Counted from the first letter of the stretch, positions 19,052-29,388 are shown. The stretch: 64,000 bases of DNA from Polaribacter filamentus (GCF_002943715.1 NZ_MQUA01000013.1:1791001-1855000); one strand, 5' to 3'. Notes: generated by a model not told the origin, from the sequence alone. Numbers and translations: made by a program.

Positions 19052-22000
19052 TTACTTCGTTAATTCTTGATGTCTACGTTTGGCTAAATTCATGATTTCT
19101 ACACTTAATTTTGCATGTAGTTTAGAAACATTATCAACATTCGTAAAAGAAATTAAATCTTCTACTTCTCCTTGTAGTTTTCTAATTTCTGCAGCCCTTC
19201 CACCCCAAAAATTAGGTTTGTTTATAGCGTCTTGCAAAAGATTTACCAACTCGATGGTTAATGCTTTTAAAGCTTCTTTTTCCTCTTCTGTTATTTCTTC
19301 ATCTTTAAAAGCACTAAAAATAATAAAATCGTAAAATGGTAGTTCTTGCTCGTCTAATCCTTCCTCTTCATTTTCTCCTTGTCTACCTTTTGCTAAATCA
19401 TCTCTTACTTTCTCAAACTCTTCTACAATAGCATCCCAATTACCTTGATAACGTTCTATAATCTCTTCCATTCGTTTCATAAAACGTTTATATAAGGCTG
19501 GATCTTTATTTATATTTACTTTAATATGTCGTCTAATCGCATGCTCCATTTCTGATGCTTTTGATTTTGAGTTTTTTCCTAGTTTGTCCACTTCTTTCGC
19601 AAAGTTTTTGGATAACAAACTAATAGGTGCTACACGACTATCAATGCCTAATGTTTCTAAATGATCATCTATCATTTTACGCACTTTTGGTTTTGCCCAT
19701 TTTAAATCCATACTTGTATCTTTGTATCGATTTTTAATACGGACTAATAAATATCCAAAACGTTTAGCTGGAATGTAATACTTTCTTGCTGCTTCTGAAT
19801 TGAATAACAAATCTAAACTATCAAAAAAGGCTTTGATGTACGTATCAAATTGCGCTCTAAAAGGAATAGATGCTGCTAATTCGATACAGTCCTCTGCTAG
19901 TTGAAATTCTGCATCCTTATTGTCTCCCATCCTTTGCTCTGCAAACTTCTTAAATTCTGTAATTCCTTTGTCTGTAAATAATTGAAGCATTCTATTGTAT
20001 CGCGCTTCTAAAACAGGAATTTCTTTATTTATATCTCTAAAATATTCTAATAATTCTTTGATATCTTCTTCATCTTCTGCTCCCCAAATATTTAAGGCAT
20101 CTTTTAAATGATTTGAGACTCCATAATAATCGACTAAAATACCGTGAGATTTGTCTTTTTTAGTACGGTTAACCCTAGCAATAGCTTGCAATAAATCATG
20201 CTCTCTAATGCTTTTATCTAAGTACATTACTTGAGCTATTGGTGCATCAAACCCTGTTAATAGTTTATCGCATACACATAAAAAAGCAACCCCTGTTTCT
20301 GGTTTTACATAATTACCAGCTTCATCTGTACTGTAATCAAAGTCTTTTTTAAAGTTGTCTACTGCTTTTATTTCTCGTGCATTTTTTCTTACAGCACTAA
20401 TATACGCTTGTTCGTTATTATCCTGTTTGGTAACAACGGTACCTATTTTTATAAATTCAATCTTTTTAATTAAATCTACATCTGGTTTTTCTTTTCCTTT
20501 TTCAAGCACTACGCGCTCTTTTAAAGCTTCATCAATTAAAAATTGGTAGCGAGCTGCAGCCACAATAGAACTTCCAACGACCATTGCTTTAAAACCATTT
20601 GGCAAAATATCATCTACATAATGTTTTACTAAATTCTTTGCAATTTTGCGCAAACGATCCATGTTTTCCAAATAGGCTTGCATAGTTCCATAATTCTTCT
20701 GAATATATTCCTTTTCTTCTTTAGATTGTTTTTTAAAGACATCTTCAAATTCGGCATCAAAGGCTTCTTTGTCCTTTATTTTATCATTGGTGGTTTTACC
20801 AATGTAAATAATATCTAAGGTTGCGCGATCATCTACCGCCTCTCTAATTTTATAGGTATCAATAAATTCACCAGTGCCACCGAAACGTTCGTGTGTTTTT
20901 TGCTTGTGTCTATCCGTTAAAAGAGGTGTTCCCGTAAAGGCTATTTTTGTTGCCTGAGGAAAAGCAGTAAACAAATTGTCTCCCATATCACCTCCTTGAG
21001 TTCTATGCGCTTCGTCAATTAGAATTACAATTCTATCGGACGTATTAACCACGTCAAAAGGCTTGAATTCTGGTACTTTACCTTCTTCAACAAAAGCTTT
21101 CATTAGTGCTTTAGAATGTTTCAACTCTTCTTGCACAAACTTATGTACCATTACCATGTTTAAGTTAGAGGCATTGCCGCTTAACTTTGGTACTAACTCT
21201 TTACGAGAACCTACAATATTAGCTTCTTTGAATTCATTGGTTAAACGTGCGGTAGCTGACAATTGTTTTTCTAAATCTTTTCGATCCACCATCATAATGA
21301 CTTTGTAATCTTTCAAATCACCTTGAGAACGAAGCTTACGCACAAAAAACACCATGGTTAACGATTTCCCAGAACCTTGTGTATGCCAAACAACACCAGA
21401 ACGTGTTTTACCTGATGTTTGTGTTCGCATTCTATCTAATATTTTTCCTACTGCTCTATATTGTTGGTAGCGACAAACTACCTTAATTTCAGTACCTTCC
21501 TTTATCTCCATAAATAACGTGAAGTGTTGCAAAATGTCTAATAAGATTTCTTTATTTAAGATTCCTTTTATTAAAATCTCTTGTCGTACTCTTGGGTCAT
21601 TGTGTAAACCGTTATTTTGATACCTAGCAGTTTCTTCTGCTGCATAGTTTAAAACATCTACATTTTTATAAACTTCCGGAAAGATATCTTTCCAGTTTAA
21701 ATAATACTCAAAATCTCCAGAGATAGACCCTACACGTGCCTCTTCACCATGTGTTGCAATACTAAATAAGTTATAATAGAATAAGCGTTCTTCCCCTTCC
21801 TTAATACCAAAATCGTCTTCACGTGTGTTCGCGTAACGCATAATTTGATCTACAGCACTAGAAATAGGATCTGCAACATCTACATCTTTACATTCTACTA
21901 CAGAAAAAGGCAAGCCATTTACAAATAACACAATGTCTGGAATAATTCCTTCTCTTGGACCACCAGGAGTAACAATTCTAAATTGGTTAATAGCGACAAA

Positions 22001-22399
22001 CTCGTTGCTATCCCAATCTTTAAAATCTATAAGTTTTACTAATGGGTTTTCTTCACCTGTAACTTCGTTTTTAGCAACGGTAGTTTTAGTAACTCCAATT
22101 AGTTTTTCAAAGACTTGTTTGTTGGCTTCTAATAAAGATAAATTTGCTTTTTCAGTTGCTATTGTTTCTTTGTATAGATCTTCTAATTGCTTATCCGTTA
22201 ACCATGCAACACCATCTACAATATTAATTTTTTTAACCGCTTTTATAAACTCTTGTTTTAGTGTTACTTCTTTAAAACTAGCACGTAAGCTTTTGGCAGG
22301 ATCTTGTGGAATACCAAAACTACCTTGGTCGATTATTCGCCAATTGAGGTCTCTTAATTTTTCTAAAAATGGTTTTTCTACGTTTTTATATTCAGCCAT
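19052..22399 (-). CDS. hsdR: Type I restriction enzyme subunit R
   Basis: 1115 residues, full length. HsdR is the ATP-dependent translocase and nuclease of type I RM. The N-terminal PD-(D/E)XK nuclease shows REGIIPDIVLFV and FSVVECKD. The motor has VWHTQGSGKSLTMVF (Walker A, near residue 337), IVILIDEAHRTQGG (DEAH box) and KIAFTGTPLL (motif III), then GFDAPIAQVMYLDK and QAIARVNRTKKDK in the second RecA fold. The C-terminal helical region contacts HsdM/S. The start is 2 nt upstream of the mcrC stop, so the locus reads mcrB, mcrC, hsdR, ygjP-like on the minus strand. Confidence 0.96.
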   Translation of the reverse strand: MAEYKNVEKPFLEKLRDLNWRIIDQGSFGIPQDPAKSLRASFKEVTLKQEFIKAVKKINIVDGVAWLTDKQLEDLYKETIATEKANLSLLEANKQVFEKLIGVTKTTVAKNEVTGEENPLVKLIDFKDWDSNEFVAINQFRIVTPGGPREGIIPDIVLFVNGLPFSVVECKDVDVADPISSAVDQIMRYANTREDDFGIKEGEERLFYYNLFSIATHGEEARVGSISGDFEYYLNWKDIFPEVYKNVDVLNYAAEETARYQNNGLHNDPRVRQEILIKGILNKEILLDILQHFTLFMEIKEGTEIKVVCRYQQYRAVGKILDRMRTQTSGKTRSGVVWHTQGSGKSLTMVFFVRKLRSQGDLKDYKVIMMVDRKDLEKQLSATARLTNEFKEANIVGSRKELVPKLSGNASNLNMVMVHKFVQEELKHSKALMKAFVEEGKVPEFKPFDVVNTSDRIVILIDEAHRTQGGDMGDNLFTAFPQATKIAFTGTPLLTDRHKQKTHERFGGTGEFIDTYKIREAVDDRATLDIIYIGKTTNDKIKDKEAFDAEFEDVFKKQSKEEKEYIQKNYGTMQAYLENMDRLRKIAKNLVKHYVDDILPNGFKAMVVGSSIVAAARYQFLIDEALKERVVLEKGKEKPDVDLIKKIEFIKIGTVVTKQDNNEQAYISAVRKNAREIKAVDNFKKDFDYSTDEAGNYVKPETGVAFLCVCDKLLTGFDAPIAQVMYLDKSIREHDLLQAIARVNRTKKDKSHGILVDYYGVSNHLKDALNIWGAEDEEDIKELLEYFRDINKEIPVLEARYNRMLQLFTDKGITEFKKFAEQRMGDNKDAEFQLAEDCIELAASIPFRAQFDTYIKAFFDSLDLLFNSEAARKYYIPAKRFGYLLVRIKNRYKDTSMDLKWAKPKVRKMIDDHLETLGIDSRVAPISLLSKNFAKEVDKLGKNSKSKASEMEHAIRRHIKVNINKDPALYKRFMKRMEEIIERYQGNWDAIVEEFEKVRDDLAKGRQGENEEEGLDEQELPFYDFIIFSAFKDEEITEEEKEALKALTIELVNLLQDAINKPNFWGGRAAEIRKLQGEVEDLISFTNVDNVSKLHAKLSVEIMNLAKRRHQELTK

Positions 22400-22401
22400 A
22401 A

Positions 22402-23829
22402 TTAACTTGCTTTTTGTTTATGTGTAGTTCTACAATTTTCAATTTGTAATTCTATACGTTTTAAAAATTTATTTTCACTTTCTATTAATGCAGTCATATC
22501 CATTGTATCGTTAACGTAGACACCATCAACTATAAAATCCGGAGTATTTATGTTATTACCAAATAATCCATTTGAAACTGATTTTTCTTTACTTAACTCT
22601 TTCGACAAAGGATATATTAACCCCCCAAAAATTATATTTGGCATGTAATACTGCATATACGTATGAATTTGATAAAAATCTGGACGATCTAAATCTTTAT
22701 ATTTACCATCCATTTTTTTAAACTTGGCATCAAAAACAATAACTTCTTGCGTTTGTTTATGCCTCATTACTAAATCAGGAAACATTCTACCACCAAAAAA
22801 TAAACCCTTATATACTTTTAACTCTTCTTGACCATTAATTACCCAATCTGTAAAATGTTTGCTTAGTAACTTTTCTAAATACACTTCAAATAATTGAGAT
22901 ATATCGAACATATAACCATAGGTTTTAAGTTGGTTATTTGTTTTACTTGATTCTATTTCTTGATTTTTAAGCAATATCTCAGCATACTTTAAAACCTCAG
23001 CAAAAGGTTTATAAAGTGGGTTGTATAATACTGCATTATTTTTAGCTTTCTCTATGACGCGCTGAGAAACATAGTTTTTAGAATGATGCTCATTTAATGC
23101 TTGATAAACTCCTATAATTTTAGATTTATAATGAATTCCCAAATATTCTTCAACTTTTTTGACTGCTGCAAATAATACATCTATAATTTCTTGAATATAT
23201 TTTTGTGTACGATAGGTTGATGTTAATTTACCTTGAAAAGGAATATCTCTTTTTAAATATTCATTAATATTTATCTTTCCTCTAACTTTAGAACTTCTTT
23301 CAGTAACTTGTGTGTATTTTTTAGGAAGACCTAACACACTTGCTTTTTCTAAAGACTGAACGAATAAATACGCAATGATGTACTGAAACTCATTACTCTT
23401 TTTTTGCGCTACCGCATTTACATCTTTTGTTTCTACATAAATATCATTTACAAAATTTAACATCCTATGCAGGAAGACAGTTCCGTAATTAGTTTGAATA
23501 TTAAACTTATACCCCTTATGGTATAATACACCAGCAAACAAACCTGTTTGTATTGCAAAACTTCTTTCTTCTTTGCGTTTTTGAGTAAATAACTTTAAAA
23601 CTAATTGTTCTTCGTCTTCTAATTTATTTCTTCTGTCTTTAAACCCTATAATTTGCAGCTGAGAAAAATCTTGACTTTTTGTAGACAAGACAAAAACATC
23701 TATAAATAAGTCTTTTTGTAAAGCTTTTTTATCTTTATTATATTTTATTTTAAATGCATGCCATAGCCTATTCTCATCAAAAAAAGTTGACTCGTAGTAA
23801 TGATGATTTATTGGAATGCTAATTTTCAT
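22402..23829 (-). CDS. mcrC: McrC-type nuclease subunit
   Basis: 475 residues. The C-terminal PD-(D/E)XK nuclease has FPDLVMRH near residue 350 and VIVFDAKFKKMDGKY near 363, the Asp and DAK core of McrC. The N-terminal half, with RGKININEYLKR and the helical middle, fits the McrB-binding region. The start overlaps the mcrB stop, as in most mcrBC pairs. Together with McrB it probably cleaves modified DNA in a GTP-driven manner. The pair lies inside a type I RM operon, between hsdS and hsdR. Confidence 0.88.
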   Translation of the reverse strand: MKISIPINHHYYESTFFDENRLWHAFKIKYNKDKKALQKDLFIDVFVLSTKSQDFSQLQIIGFKDRRNKLEDEEQLVLKLFTQKRKEERSFAIQTGLFAGVLYHKGYKFNIQTNYGTVFLHRMLNFVNDIYVETKDVNAVAQKKSNEFQYIIAYLFVQSLEKASVLGLPKKYTQVTERSSKVRGKININEYLKRDIPFQGKLTSTYRTQKYIQEIIDVLFAAVKKVEEYLGIHYKSKIIGVYQALNEHHSKNYVSQRVIEKAKNNAVLYNPLYKPFAEVLKYAEILLKNQEIESSKTNNQLKTYGYMFDISQLFEVYLEKLLSKHFTDWVINGQEELKVYKGLFFGGRMFPDLVMRHKQTQEVIVFDAKFKKMDGKYKDLDRPDFYQIHTYMQYYMPNIIFGGLIYPLSKELSKEKSVSNGLFGNNINTPDFIVDGVYVNDTMDMTALIESENKFLKRIELQIENCRTTHKQKAS

Positions 23830-25991
23830 TATTTAAGATTATTTTTATATAATTCTAAAGCATCCTTTATTTTACCATCTAATTCTTGCTCTGAAAATAA
23901 TGCTCGTAAATATTCTTTTAATGAAGGTTCTAAATACAAATGAAATAGTTTCTCCATATCACTTTTAGATATTGTTTTTGAATTCGCTATACCAGTGATT
24001 TTCATAAAAAATGAATGACCAAATTCGTACGATTTCCCTAAACCCAGCGTTTGACTGATATACTCATTTAACTTTGTGCAAGCAATGCTGTATTGTGGCA
24101 TGTTTAAAAAATCATCCCCGTTTTTAAATTTTGTTTCCTGTTCTAAAACGTCTTGATTATAATCCATTCGTTCCCATTTAAAACGTCTACGAAGTGCTAA
24201 ATCGAAAGCATCGATGCTTTTATCTACATCGTTCATCATACCAATAAAGTATACATTATTAGGCACTCCAAAATAGGCATTGTCATTATCGAAAATAAAA
24301 GCTAAATCACTTATGTCTTTTCCTTCTTTTTTAGCGTCTTCCACCATCGATTCTATAAGTGGGCTGTATTGGGTTTTATATAAATTTTGCTTAGGTTTCA
24401 AAATATCATAACGATAATCTTTTTCTAAACACATTAAAGTTTCACCAAAAACAGCTGATAGATTTGCTCTATTAATTTCATCTACAACAAAATAATACGA
24501 TTTTGGATTACGATTTTCCACCTTGGCTAATACACATTCTGCTAAGGCCTTTTTACAGAATTTTTTAAAAACACCATCTGTTAATTCAAATTTGATATTA
24601 CCATCTTTAGTTACTCCTTTTGGTTTTATACCATCTATAAAATCTTCGTAAGTGAAAGATGGATGAAACGTTATAAACTCATAACGACTGTCATCGTCCA
24701 TACATATAAAGTCTAAACTTTGTCTTACTGTAAAGGTTTTGCCTGTCCCTGGTGGTCCATATAAAATGACATTTGGTGTATTGGCATCTGCTACCGCACT
24801 TGACGTGGCATACTTCCATAGAAAGCGAGATACCAAAAATGCATTTACAGGTGTATCTTCTAAATTTAGCACTTTGTTTATTGCAATACGCACTTCATGA
24901 TTTTTACCTAAATTAGTAGAAGTTTCACTATCTAAAAAATCATTGTGCAATGTATTTATGGCGTCATCAGAGTATATATTTAAGTAATTACTTGTACTAT
25001 CTAAGACAGCCATTTTTCTTAATATTTGCTTGGCAGCATAATTGGCTTCTTCAATAATTTGGATTTTTTCAACAGCTGAACTGCTATTTACTATCCTCTG
25101 CAATAAAGGTTTTAGAGTAGCTTTAAATCTTTCGTTCGCATCTTCCAATGAATTGTGATTTATTTTACCATCACCTCTTCTTAGGTTTTCATTAAAGGTA
25201 TACGTGGTATTATCATCATTTAATTTAATTTCAAAATTACTAGCATTGCCTGGTTTTGATGAACCATAGATTTCACTTGTAGTGCGCTCCAAAAAATTAC
25301 ATAAATAACCACCTCTTTCACTACTATTCTCAAGTCTATTGGTATAATCTTGTAAACTTAGCGTACCATCTTTTATTTTCTTTCTATAATATTGCCAATC
25401 CTTTTGTAGATTTTCAATTTTACTGTTTATTTTTTTTAAACCTTTAGGCGTATAGCTAGACGTATAACGTGCCCACAAACTTTTAATATTTTCAATACGT
25501 TCTGGGCTTAAATTAAGTTTATCCATTATCAATTGTTTTTGCACTTGTAAATACCATTTTTTTATAAATTGATTCGTTGCAGTGTTGTTATTAGCAGGTG
25601 TTAAAGTTCCTGGTGCTTGAATATGATTTTTACCATATTCTGAAAGGATTGATTCCTTTAATTTTGCGTTAGAACTATCATATTCTTTTAATAATTTAAT
25701 TGGTCTGCGTAACCGAAACCAATCAAAATCTTCATCGATATTACTTTCGATGTACCAAGTTCCTGTAACTTGCACCAATGCAATAGGACTGCTGCCATCA
25801 CGAATAAGTACCACATCATCTACATGCATTTGATTTTTAAAGTCCGATGGATCAGAAACTTGTTCACCTTTTTGGTTAGTCCAAGATTCTCCCATACCAA
25901 TCACTTCTTTTTCTTGAAGGATTTGAATAAGTTTCTCTTTTTTAAACTTACCCCTATTACTAGGGTGCATTTGTAAATGCCAGTAATTCAT
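23829..25991 (-). CDS. mcrB: McrB-like AAA+ NTPase with N-terminal sensing region
   Basis: 720 residues. The C-terminal AAA+ motor carries GPPGTGKTFTVRQ (Walker A, ~residue 412), YYFVVDEINRANLSAVFGE (Walker B, ~503), GMMNDVDKSIDAFD (signature of McrB GTPases) and LALRRRFKW (arginine finger). The N-terminus (MNYWHLQMHPSNRG, then VLIRDGSSPIALVQVTG) looks like a PUA/EVE-type fold that could read modified bases; this is a guess from pattern. A predicted helical middle follows. A duplicated fragment of its first ~30 codons lies at 27064-27160. Confidence 0.85.
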   Translation of the reverse strand: MNYWHLQMHPSNRGKFKKEKLIQILQEKEVIGMGESWTNQKGEQVSDPSDFKNQMHVDDVVLIRDGSSPIALVQVTGTWYIESNIDEDFDWFRLRRPIKLLKEYDSSNAKLKESILSEYGKNHIQAPGTLTPANNNTATNQFIKKWYLQVQKQLIMDKLNLSPERIENIKSLWARYTSSYTPKGLKKINSKIENLQKDWQYYRKKIKDGTLSLQDYTNRLENSSERGGYLCNFLERTTSEIYGSSKPGNASNFEIKLNDDNTTYTFNENLRRGDGKINHNSLEDANERFKATLKPLLQRIVNSSSAVEKIQIIEEANYAAKQILRKMAVLDSTSNYLNIYSDDAINTLHNDFLDSETSTNLGKNHEVRIAINKVLNLEDTPVNAFLVSRFLWKYATSSAVADANTPNVILYGPPGTGKTFTVRQSLDFICMDDDSRYEFITFHPSFTYEDFIDGIKPKGVTKDGNIKFELTDGVFKKFCKKALAECVLAKVENRNPKSYYFVVDEINRANLSAVFGETLMCLEKDYRYDILKPKQNLYKTQYSPLIESMVEDAKKEGKDISDLAFIFDNDNAYFGVPNNVYFIGMMNDVDKSIDAFDLALRRRFKWERMDYNQDVLEQETKFKNGDDFLNMPQYSIACTKLNEYISQTLGLGKSYEFGHSFFMKITGIANSKTISKSDMEKLFHLYLEPSLKEYLRALFSEQELDGKIKDALELYKNNLK

Positions 25992-26011
25992 TTAAAACAA
26001 TATTTAATTAA

Positions 26012-26896
26012 TTAAAATCTTGGACTATACTCGTTATCACCTTCTTCAAGCTCATCCTCATTTGCTACATAATCATCATAACTTAAATAGTTAGGGTCAT
26101 CATCATCTAGCTCCATACGTTGCATAGCTTCTAGATCTATAACTGAAGGATTTTTGCGCTGCCACTTGCTGTGTTTAATACTTTCTATATCTTCTTCTAA
26201 ATTACCTTCTATAATCTTATTTGTTGTTATCTCTTTTAGTATATAAGTATAACGTTGGCTAGATTGAATAATATTAAAATATTCTGGCAAATAAATAGCT
26301 TCTTCACTATGGCATTGTATAGACGATTTTAAAACAGGTTTATAATCTTTTTCTATCTTGTAAATTTCTAGTGTAAACCTAGGGTCAGATGCATTGAGAA
26401 GCCTTAACTTTTCATTGCGAAGTTCCCAAGCATCATTATTCTCTCTCATTTGTTGCGCAAAAACAACAACCTCTTCAAAAAGGTCTTCTGCACCTATTGT
26501 TATAAAGCTATTTTTTATAAAACTATCTATTTTTATTTTATTTAAAAAATACTGAGAACCATCATATTCATCCGCATATTCATAGCACATTTGTGCTTCA
26601 TTAAATTTTAAAACCTCACCCTGGTCTATTAAATCTTCTGACTCTGCAATTAAAAATTTACCGTTTTTCTGAAAAAGTGTGATTCTGTTTTTTCTATCAC
26701 TACGTTTTCTAATAGCTTCTAAAATAGTTTGAGCTGCCTTTTTTACAGTTTCTATAGTTGTAAGTTCTGGTATATAATATGTAGAAATAACTTCAGCCAT
26801 ACTATAAATGTGTATTTGAAAATAGTTGAAGTATTCGCCTTTATAGCTATTTTTAAAATCTTCAAAAGGAGTGTAAATTGTTACAGGTCTTTTCAT
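26012..26896 (-). CDS. Unknown cargo protein Y in the hsdS-mcrB slot
   Basis: 294 residues, no family recognised. It seems soluble, with no membrane helix. The last ~35 residues are strongly acidic (Asp/Glu-rich: ELDDDDPNYLSYDDYVANED), a feature that could mimic DNA or mediate binding. It sits between a duplicated hsdS 3' end (26935-27045) and mcrB, in the same slot that protein X occupies in the neighbouring copy. It is probably a defence accessory or unrelated cargo of the RM locus. Confidence 0.65.
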   Translation of the reverse strand: MKRPVTIYTPFEDFKNSYKGEYFNYFQIHIYSMAEVISTYYIPELTTIETVKKAAQTILEAIRKRSDRKNRITLFQKNGKFLIAESEDLIDQGEVLKFNEAQMCYEYADEYDGSQYFLNKIKIDSFIKNSFITIGAEDLFEEVVVFAQQMRENNDAWELRNEKLRLLNASDPRFTLEIYKIEKDYKPVLKSSIQCHSEEAIYLPEYFNIIQSSQRYTYILKEITTNKIIEGNLEEDIESIKHSKWQRKNPSVIDLEAMQRMELDDDDPNYLSYDDYVANEDELEEGDNEYSPRF

Positions 26897-26934
26897 ATTT
26901 TTCTTTTTCTAGTTTTTTTCTTTGTTACTTTTTC

Positions 26935-27160
26935 TTTCAATCTACACCAACCTCAACCTTACCCGTTAACAAATCATTTAGTAAACCTACTTTTAGTTGC
27001 TGATACTTCAATAAAGCTTGTTATTTGGTTTGGATTTTTAAATTAATATATTTTAACCTATCAACAATTACTTCTTTTTCTTGAAGTATTTGTATCAGTT
27101 TTTCTTTGTTAAATTTACCCCAATTACTAGGGCGCATTTGTAAATGCTATTAGTTCATTC
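26935..27160 (-). repeat. Duplicated hsdS 3' end and mcrB 5' end (recombination scar)
   Basis: The segment 27045-26935 repeats the last ~35 codons of hsdS (compare 28210-28123: LTGKVEV, with the QALLKYQQLKVGLLNDL-like block). The segment 27160-27064 repeats the first ~30 codons of mcrB (compare 25991-25905: MHPSNRGKF equivalent reads MRPSNWGKF). The order in transcription is hsdS, X, mcrB', hsdS', Y, mcrB. Both fragments are noncoding relics. Confidence 0.8.
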
Positions 27161-27163
27161 TAA

Positions 27164-28090
27164 TTAATTTTTCTTTAATTCTAAAAACTCATTAATCTTT
27201 GCTTTTACATCTTCAAGTGTAGCAATATGTCCATCAATTTCATTAAAATGAGCTGTAGTTACAACCTCCATATTTATCCAAGAAGAATTTACTTCATTAG
27301 CTACATCTGACACTTGAATAGCATCTTCATCTGCTGGAATATATTGTTTGCTTAAATCAATTGAAGGTTTAATAAATAACTCAATAAGTTTTGGTCTAAC
27401 AACTATGCCATCAGCATTTAATAAATCTGGATTTGATAATACAGATTGAATAAGACGAAAAAATCGCTGAGCAAATTGATTTGTACCAAAATTTAGTTGA
27501 ACACCTCCAACTTCAGGTCTTATGTCGATAGCTCTTTTGTTAGCAATTTCATGCATCATTTTATACATTAATTTTCGATAGAGATAAAAACCTTTTTCAA
27601 AACCTGTATATCTCAATATATAATTCCTTACCGAATCACGTAATGAATGTCTAAAGTCATTCATAGCAAATAGAGATGAAAATAACTCATTTATAGTATC
27701 TAATGCTTGTTGGTTTTTAAAACCATATTGTTCATAAACGTGCTTAACATCAATAAACTTTAAAAAATCTACTTGGACTTCTGCTCTAAATTCTAAACTA
27801 AAGCTTTTATCTACTTTATATTTTTTTAGAGCTGCTAATTTTTTGTCTACAGCCTTTAACAATTGTTCTAGATTATTTTTAAAGAGTTTTACCTCAGAAT
27901 TAATAAGTTGTTTTTCTTCTTTTGCTTTGTCTTTTTTATCACGTCTGTAACCTCTTTCACCAAGCCAAAAAGCTAACCATAAACTTAATATGGTAAGAAC
28001 CAAAGATAAGATATCAAACCAATTTTGCGAAAACGACCAAAACTCTGCAGCTTTTTCTGCTTCTAGTAAGATTAATATAAAGTCAAACAT
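27164..28090 (-). CDS. Unknown membrane-anchored cargo protein X in the hsdS-mcrB slot
   Basis: 308 residues. One membrane helix lies at about residues 24-45 (WFDILSLVLTILSLWLAFWL), followed by a basic stretch (RGYRRDKKDKAKEEK) and a helical cytoplasmic domain. No enzymatic motif is visible and I do not recognise the family. The layout (short N-terminal anchor, soluble helical domain) is common among membrane effectors of defence systems. It starts 27 nt after hsdS and ends just before an mcrB 5' fragment. Confidence 0.65.
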   Translation of the reverse strand: MFDFILILLEAEKAAEFWSFSQNWFDILSLVLTILSLWLAFWLGERGYRRDKKDKAKEEKQLINSEVKLFKNNLEQLLKAVDKKLAALKKYKVDKSFSLEFRAEVQVDFLKFIDVKHVYEQYGFKNQQALDTINELFSSLFAMNDFRHSLRDSVRNYILRYTGFEKGFYLYRKLMYKMMHEIANKRAIDIRPEVGGVQLNFGTNQFAQRFFRLIQSVLSNPDLLNADGIVVRPKLIELFIKPSIDLSKQYIPADEDAIQVSDVANEVNSSWINMEVVTTAHFNEIDGHIATLEDVKAKINEFLELKKN

Positions 28091-28116
28091 ATTTTTCTTT
28101 TTCTTCTTTTTTTACT

Positions 28117-29388
28117 TTACACCAAAACCTCAACCTTGCCCGTTAACAAATCTTGCAGTAAACCTGCTTTTAGTTGTTGGTATTTGGCTAAAGCTTGTTG
28201 CTCGGTTTGGATTTTTTTTAATGCTATTAATAATCTTTCTGATATAATTTCTTGCTCTATTATGTCTGGAGTTGGAATTTTTAAACTTCCAAATTCCGCT
28301 CCATTAATTCCTGGTTGTCCACTTCTTTGACTCATTACAACAACCCAATTTAAATAGTAATTTGTTTCAGTTAGAAATTTTAGAAAATCAGAATCTAAAA
28401 CATTAATATTTGGGGAAACTTTAATCAAGAAGCCTGCATAAACCAATGGGCCATCATTTTCATTATATAAATACGTTTTTCCAACTGTAGCACCAGTTCT
28501 CGCAAAAACAATATCTCCCCTTTTTAAATAATATTGACTTGAAAATGGGTTGTCCACACTTTTTCTACCAGTCTTTGAATAATCGCCATTTACGTCAATA
28601 TCTGTTATTCTAAAATATGTAGGTAAATTATTATTGTAATCTACAGCAGCTGCATTAATTCCATATTTTGGTTTTTCCGAACATAATACCTCTAACTCTT
28701 CAACCTCCCACTCCTTAGGAATCAAACCCAAAACACTCTCTTTATACAACTCTGGAGCTTCTTGCGGTGTTGGACGTAGTTTGCCTGTGTTTACATCGAT
28801 ACCACGTGTGAACAAATCGTGTATTAAGCCTCGTTTTATGGCTTGGTATTTGGCAATAGCGCTTTCGGTTTGTTCTATAACCTCATCTACAGTAGATAGT
28901 ATTTTGGCTATTTTTTGTTGTTGTGGTAGTGGTGGTAATTCAACTTCTATACTTTCAATTTGTCTTGAACTAATATTTGGTTGAGCTCCACCAATAGCAT
29001 CAACTAATAACAATTTTTGAAATTCGGGTGAATTAATTATAAATGCTAAATAACTGTTTTCAATTTTCTCGTTATCTATTACCTGAAACCTACCTGTACG
29101 TTGATTAAGTAATGCAGGTAAGAAATCTTTACTTATCTGACAATTTTTCCCTGTAGTTGCACCAGACATTGCAATTAAAATATCATTCTCATTAAGTAAA
29201 AATTCTTTATTAAATTTTGCTTTTTCTTCAGGTAAATAAGCAAATTCTTTATAGATTCCATTATTAGAAATATTAGATATTCTAATTAAAGGGATTCCAC
29301 TTTCTTGAAATAAATTACTAGAAAAAGCATAACCTCCCTGAAGTTTAACTGAATTACCTAATGGTTCTCTTGTCCAATTATCCTTCAT
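28117..29388 (-). CDS. hsdS: Type I restriction specificity subunit S
   Basis: 423 residues with the two target-recognition domains and repeated helical spacers of HsdS. TRD1 begins WTREPLGNSVKLQGGYAFSS and ends at LPPLPQQQKIAKILSTVDEV. TRD2 follows IPKEWEVEELEVLC and ends near ERLLIALKKIQTEQQALAKY. The subunit sets the DNA sequence recognised by the HsdM2S methylase and HsdR complex. The start overlaps the hsdM stop by 11 nt. Its 3' end is duplicated at 26935-27045. Confidence 0.95.
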   Translation of the reverse strand: MKDNWTREPLGNSVKLQGGYAFSSNLFQESGIPLIRISNISNNGIYKEFAYLPEEKAKFNKEFLLNENDILIAMSGATTGKNCQISKDFLPALLNQRTGRFQVIDNEKIENSYLAFIINSPEFQKLLLVDAIGGAQPNISSRQIESIEVELPPLPQQQKIAKILSTVDEVIEQTESAIAKYQAIKRGLIHDLFTRGIDVNTGKLRPTPQEAPELYKESVLGLIPKEWEVEELEVLCSEKPKYGINAAAVDYNNNLPTYFRITDIDVNGDYSKTGRKSVDNPFSSQYYLKRGDIVFARTGATVGKTYLYNENDGPLVYAGFLIKVSPNINVLDSDFLKFLTETNYYLNWVVVMSQRSGQPGINGAEFGSLKIPTPDIIEQEIISERLLIALKKIQTEQQALAKYQQLKAGLLQDLLTGKVEVLV

